From an uncultured bacterium (GTDB lineage: Bacteria > Cyanobacteriota > Vampirovibrionia > Gastranaerophilales > Gastranaerophilaceae): a stretch of DNA of 41,336 nucleotides. The translations under genes were made by a program, and so were the position numbers. The first letter of the stretch is position 1, and the number at the start of each line of letters is the position of its first letter. The stretch lies in NCBI GenBank assembly GCA_949294395.1, contig CASFGU010000053.1, positions 1 to 41,336 on the forward strand. Reading direction: 5' to 3'. The notes under the pieces are model-generated. The model did not search any database and had not been told where the DNA came from. It worked only from the letters and a program-made list of their open reading frames with translations. Below, one piece after another: positions 39,899 through 41,336 of the stretch.

Positions 39899-40477
39899 AT
39901 GACAGATTATTGCGAAAACAACTTAATAAACCCTGACTGGGCAAAACACGGTTACATCCAGATATACACAGGGAACGGAAAGGGCAAGACAACCGCTTCA
40001 TTAGGTCTTGCCATGCGGGCTCTTGGCAGATGCTGGAAAGTTTTGATAATAATGTTTATGAAAGGCGGGGATGACTACGGGGAACTAAATTCCTTCAGAA
40101 ACCTTTCACCGGAAATTGCGAGAAATCTTACGATTATTCAGGCCGGCCCTGAAAAAATCGTTTACAACACCAACAAAACACCAGAGGATGAATCCATTAT
40201 AAAAGAGGGCTGGGAACTTGCAAAAAAAGCAATAAAAAATGATGAATACAACCTCATAATCCTTGATGAAGCCAATATTGCGCTTGATATGGGTATTATT
40301 GATTTAGATGAAATGCTAGAGGTTCTGAAAAACAAGCCTGACGAGATGGAAATAGTTCTTACAGGCAGAAATGCAAGGCAGGAAATAATTGATATTGCCC
40401 ACCTCGTATCTGAAATTAAGCCTGTAAAACATTACTGGGATACCGGAATTGCTGCAAGAAAGGGTATAGAATACTGA
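39899..40477 (+). CDS. cobO: Cob(I)yrinic acid a,c-diamide adenosyltransferase
   Basis: 192 residues of the CobA/CobO/BtuR family. It transfers the adenosyl group of ATP to Co(I) corrinoid to make adenosylcobalamin. The P-loop is TGNGKGKTTASLGLAMRA (24-41). FMKGGDDYGEL, ILDEANIALDMGII and the C-terminal VKHYWDTGIAARKGIEY are family hallmarks. No other cobalamin gene is near, so it may serve salvage. Only 29 bp separate its ATG from the divergent cyclo-ligase ATG. Its stop abuts the convergent pilin-like gene with no gap. Confidence 0.95.
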   Translation: MTDYCENNLINPDWAKHGYIQIYTGNGKGKTTASLGLAMRALGRCWKVLIIMFMKGGDDYGELNSFRNLSPEIARNLTIIQAGPEKIVYNTNKTPEDESIIKEGWELAKKAIKNDEYNLIILDEANIALDMGIIDLDEMLEVLKNKPDEMEIVLTGRNARQEIIDIAHLVSEIKPVKHYWDTGIAARKGIEY

Positions 40478-41260
40478 TTACCACGGATAATCGTCTTTCA
40501 TTTTCCAGCCGTCTTTTGATAGTTTTGCCGCACAAAAGGAGCCGACACCTGTAATTGAGCAATTTTTGTCAATATCTTTCTCATTTCTATCATATCCCAA
40601 AGGCATTATTCCCTTTTTAGTACGTGTAAAAATAAACATATCTTTCCCGTACTGGTTTGGTCTTTTAGAACCGTTTACATCAACATAAATTGAATTATCT
40701 ATTACGCCGCCGTTAGTAATATCATTAGAGCTAGTAAATGCTGATATTGCGATAAGCACACCGTCCGGAGTAAAAAAGGTTGCCCGTAAATCAGGATACA
40801 CCACCCAAATTCCGGAGGGTTGCCCGTTCATATATGTCCACGGCATTTTTGCGTCATAGCCGCAGCCGCTGTAAGTTTCACATTCTCTGCTAATCTTAAA
40901 ATACGGACGCCAGTATTTGTCAAAATACTCCCCGGGCCCCATTTTATAGGCTTCTTCCCAGTATTCATAGGATTCGTTTTTTGCCTGCGACATACGGAAC
41001 GCCTGATTTAACACAGAATATGTCTTTTGAAGAGCGGTTATTGTTTCCTGCTGTTTATATTTATTTATTAGTGTCGGAAGCGTCATCGCAGCAACCACAC
41101 CGATAATCCCGAGGGTTATAAGGACTTCTGCCAACGTAAAAGCTGCCTTTCTGAAAGTGAAGCGTGAAGGGTGAGGGGGGAAGGGAACCGCGGCGAAGTT
41201 GAACGGGTGAACAGTTGAATGGTTGAAAGGTTCATCTTTTGATATGTCATTCTGAAACAT
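40478..41260 (-). CDS. Type II/IV pilin-like protein with repeat-derived N-terminus
   Basis: 260 residues. The signal anchor AAFTLAEVLITLGIIGVVAA starts at about residue 39. It is preceded by an atypical leader (MFQNDISKDEPFNHSTVHPF) and a Pro/Phe/Arg-rich part, whose first ~22 codons, including the only possible start codon, lie in the 123-bp repeat. There is no ATG, GTG or TTG nearer the anchor. The mature domain has Cys pairs and VDVNGSKRPNQYGKDMFIF, and ends DGWKMKDDYPW like the protein at 14358. Either the long leader is real or the native start was displaced by the repeat; processing could still occur if the anchor is recognised. Confidence 0.72.
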   Translation of the reverse strand: MFQNDISKDEPFNHSTVHPFNFAAVPFPPHPSRFTFRKAAFTLAEVLITLGIIGVVAAMTLPTLINKYKQQETITALQKTYSVLNQAFRMSQAKNESYEYWEEAYKMGPGEYFDKYWRPYFKISRECETYSGCGYDAKMPWTYMNGQPSGIWVVYPDLRATFFTPDGVLIAISAFTSSNDITNGGVIDNSIYVDVNGSKRPNQYGKDMFIFTRTKKGIMPLGYDRNEKDIDKNCSITGVGSFCAAKLSKDGWKMKDDYPW

Positions 41261-41317
41261 TAATCGTTGAGGCTCACATGAGTTGCCACTGTTCAGAATC
41301 TCTTTGTTTTGAGAGTA
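41195..41317 (-). repeat. 123-bp long repeat, copy 2
   Basis: Reverse complement of 14180-14302 with one mismatch near the edge. Copy 2 reads in the same direction as the pilin-like gene and supplies its start codon and first ~22 codons (to 41195). The flank toward the anchor again has CCCTCACCCTTCAC words, with an insertion relative to copy 1. Confidence 0.85.
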
Positions 41318-41336
41318 GCATGCTCTATTTCCCTCT

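Noticed and set aside
39870-40001. N-terminal extension of the cyclo-ligase
   Set aside because: Overlaps the start of the divergent cobalamin gene by ~100 bp and does not resemble the family.
1-41336. CRISPR array, rRNA, prophage or complete insertion sequence
   Set aside because: No regularly spaced direct repeats, no rRNA signature stretches, and no transposase, integrase or phage structural proteins were seen.

Overview
The window looks like chromosome from a gut-type, non-photosynthetic cyanobacterial relative (Vampirovibrionia/Melainabacteria, most like Gastranaerophilales). This is inferred from content: an AMIN-domain cell-wall amidase, a DUF3326 protein of the kind common in Cyanobacteria, Kdo genes that imply an LPS outer membrane, flagellar rod genes, and several type II/IV pilin-like proteins sharing the core FTLAEVLITLGIIG and a C-terminal DYPW. 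No 16S or other decisive marker is present. The sequence is AT-rich and compact, with several tail-to-tail gene overlaps.

Layout. 1-2960 is accessory sequence: the tail of an NTF2-like gene, a metallo-beta-lactamase-fold remnant, a very AT-rich membrane protein of unknown function between two head-to-head pairs of REP-like hairpins, and a tRNA-Leu(GAG) with a duplicated 5' flank. 2962-5723 holds a GT2 glycosyltransferase and a two-gene type II restriction-modification system that I recognise as EcoRV-like (GATATC predicted). 5772-8072 is a flagellar rod set (flgF/G-like, flgG-like, flgB, flgC). 8484-11199 is a kdsD-kdsC-queD-uppP operon for Kdo, queuosine precursor and undecaprenyl phosphate recycling. 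11356-13856 carries a small unknown gene, a cupin with a divergent HxlR regulator, and an NhaC/YuiF-type antiporter. 13857-14357 is packed with repeats.

14358-22807 contains a pilin-like gene divergent from an XRE regulator, a C_GCAxxG_C_C redox protein, an HSL-type esterase, a PhoU-like/PiT phosphate transport pair, galE, a secreted M48-like protein with its zinc ligands lost, its exported partner, and a TolC-family protein. 22982-27659 has two proteins with YD-like repeats, one of them a calpain-type cysteine protease, and between them a secreted-protein gene broken by frameshifts. 27804-31413 has a nitroreductase, a LysR regulator and two alpha/beta hydrolases. 31464-32433 is a decayed second copy of the divergent pilin/XRE arrangement. 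32572-41260 has a basic hypothetical protein, a single-domain LuxR HTH protein, the AMIN amidase with murI, DUF3326, a coiled-coil protein, clpP, a Met-rich protein, 5-formyl-THF cyclo-ligase, a cobalamin adenosyltransferase, and a pilin-like gene whose start codon lies inside a 123-bp repeat.

The best leads are the EcoRV-family restriction system, the GTAG-hairpin REP family whose stems vary while pairing is kept, the repeat-derived N-terminus of a prepilin, the duplicated pilin/XRE module, a 32-bp perfect palindrome inside the amidase gene, the pseudo-protease pair, and a recurrent -10 box placed 6-8 nt before start codons that suggests leaderless mRNAs. I found no CRISPR array, rRNA, complete transposon or prophage.
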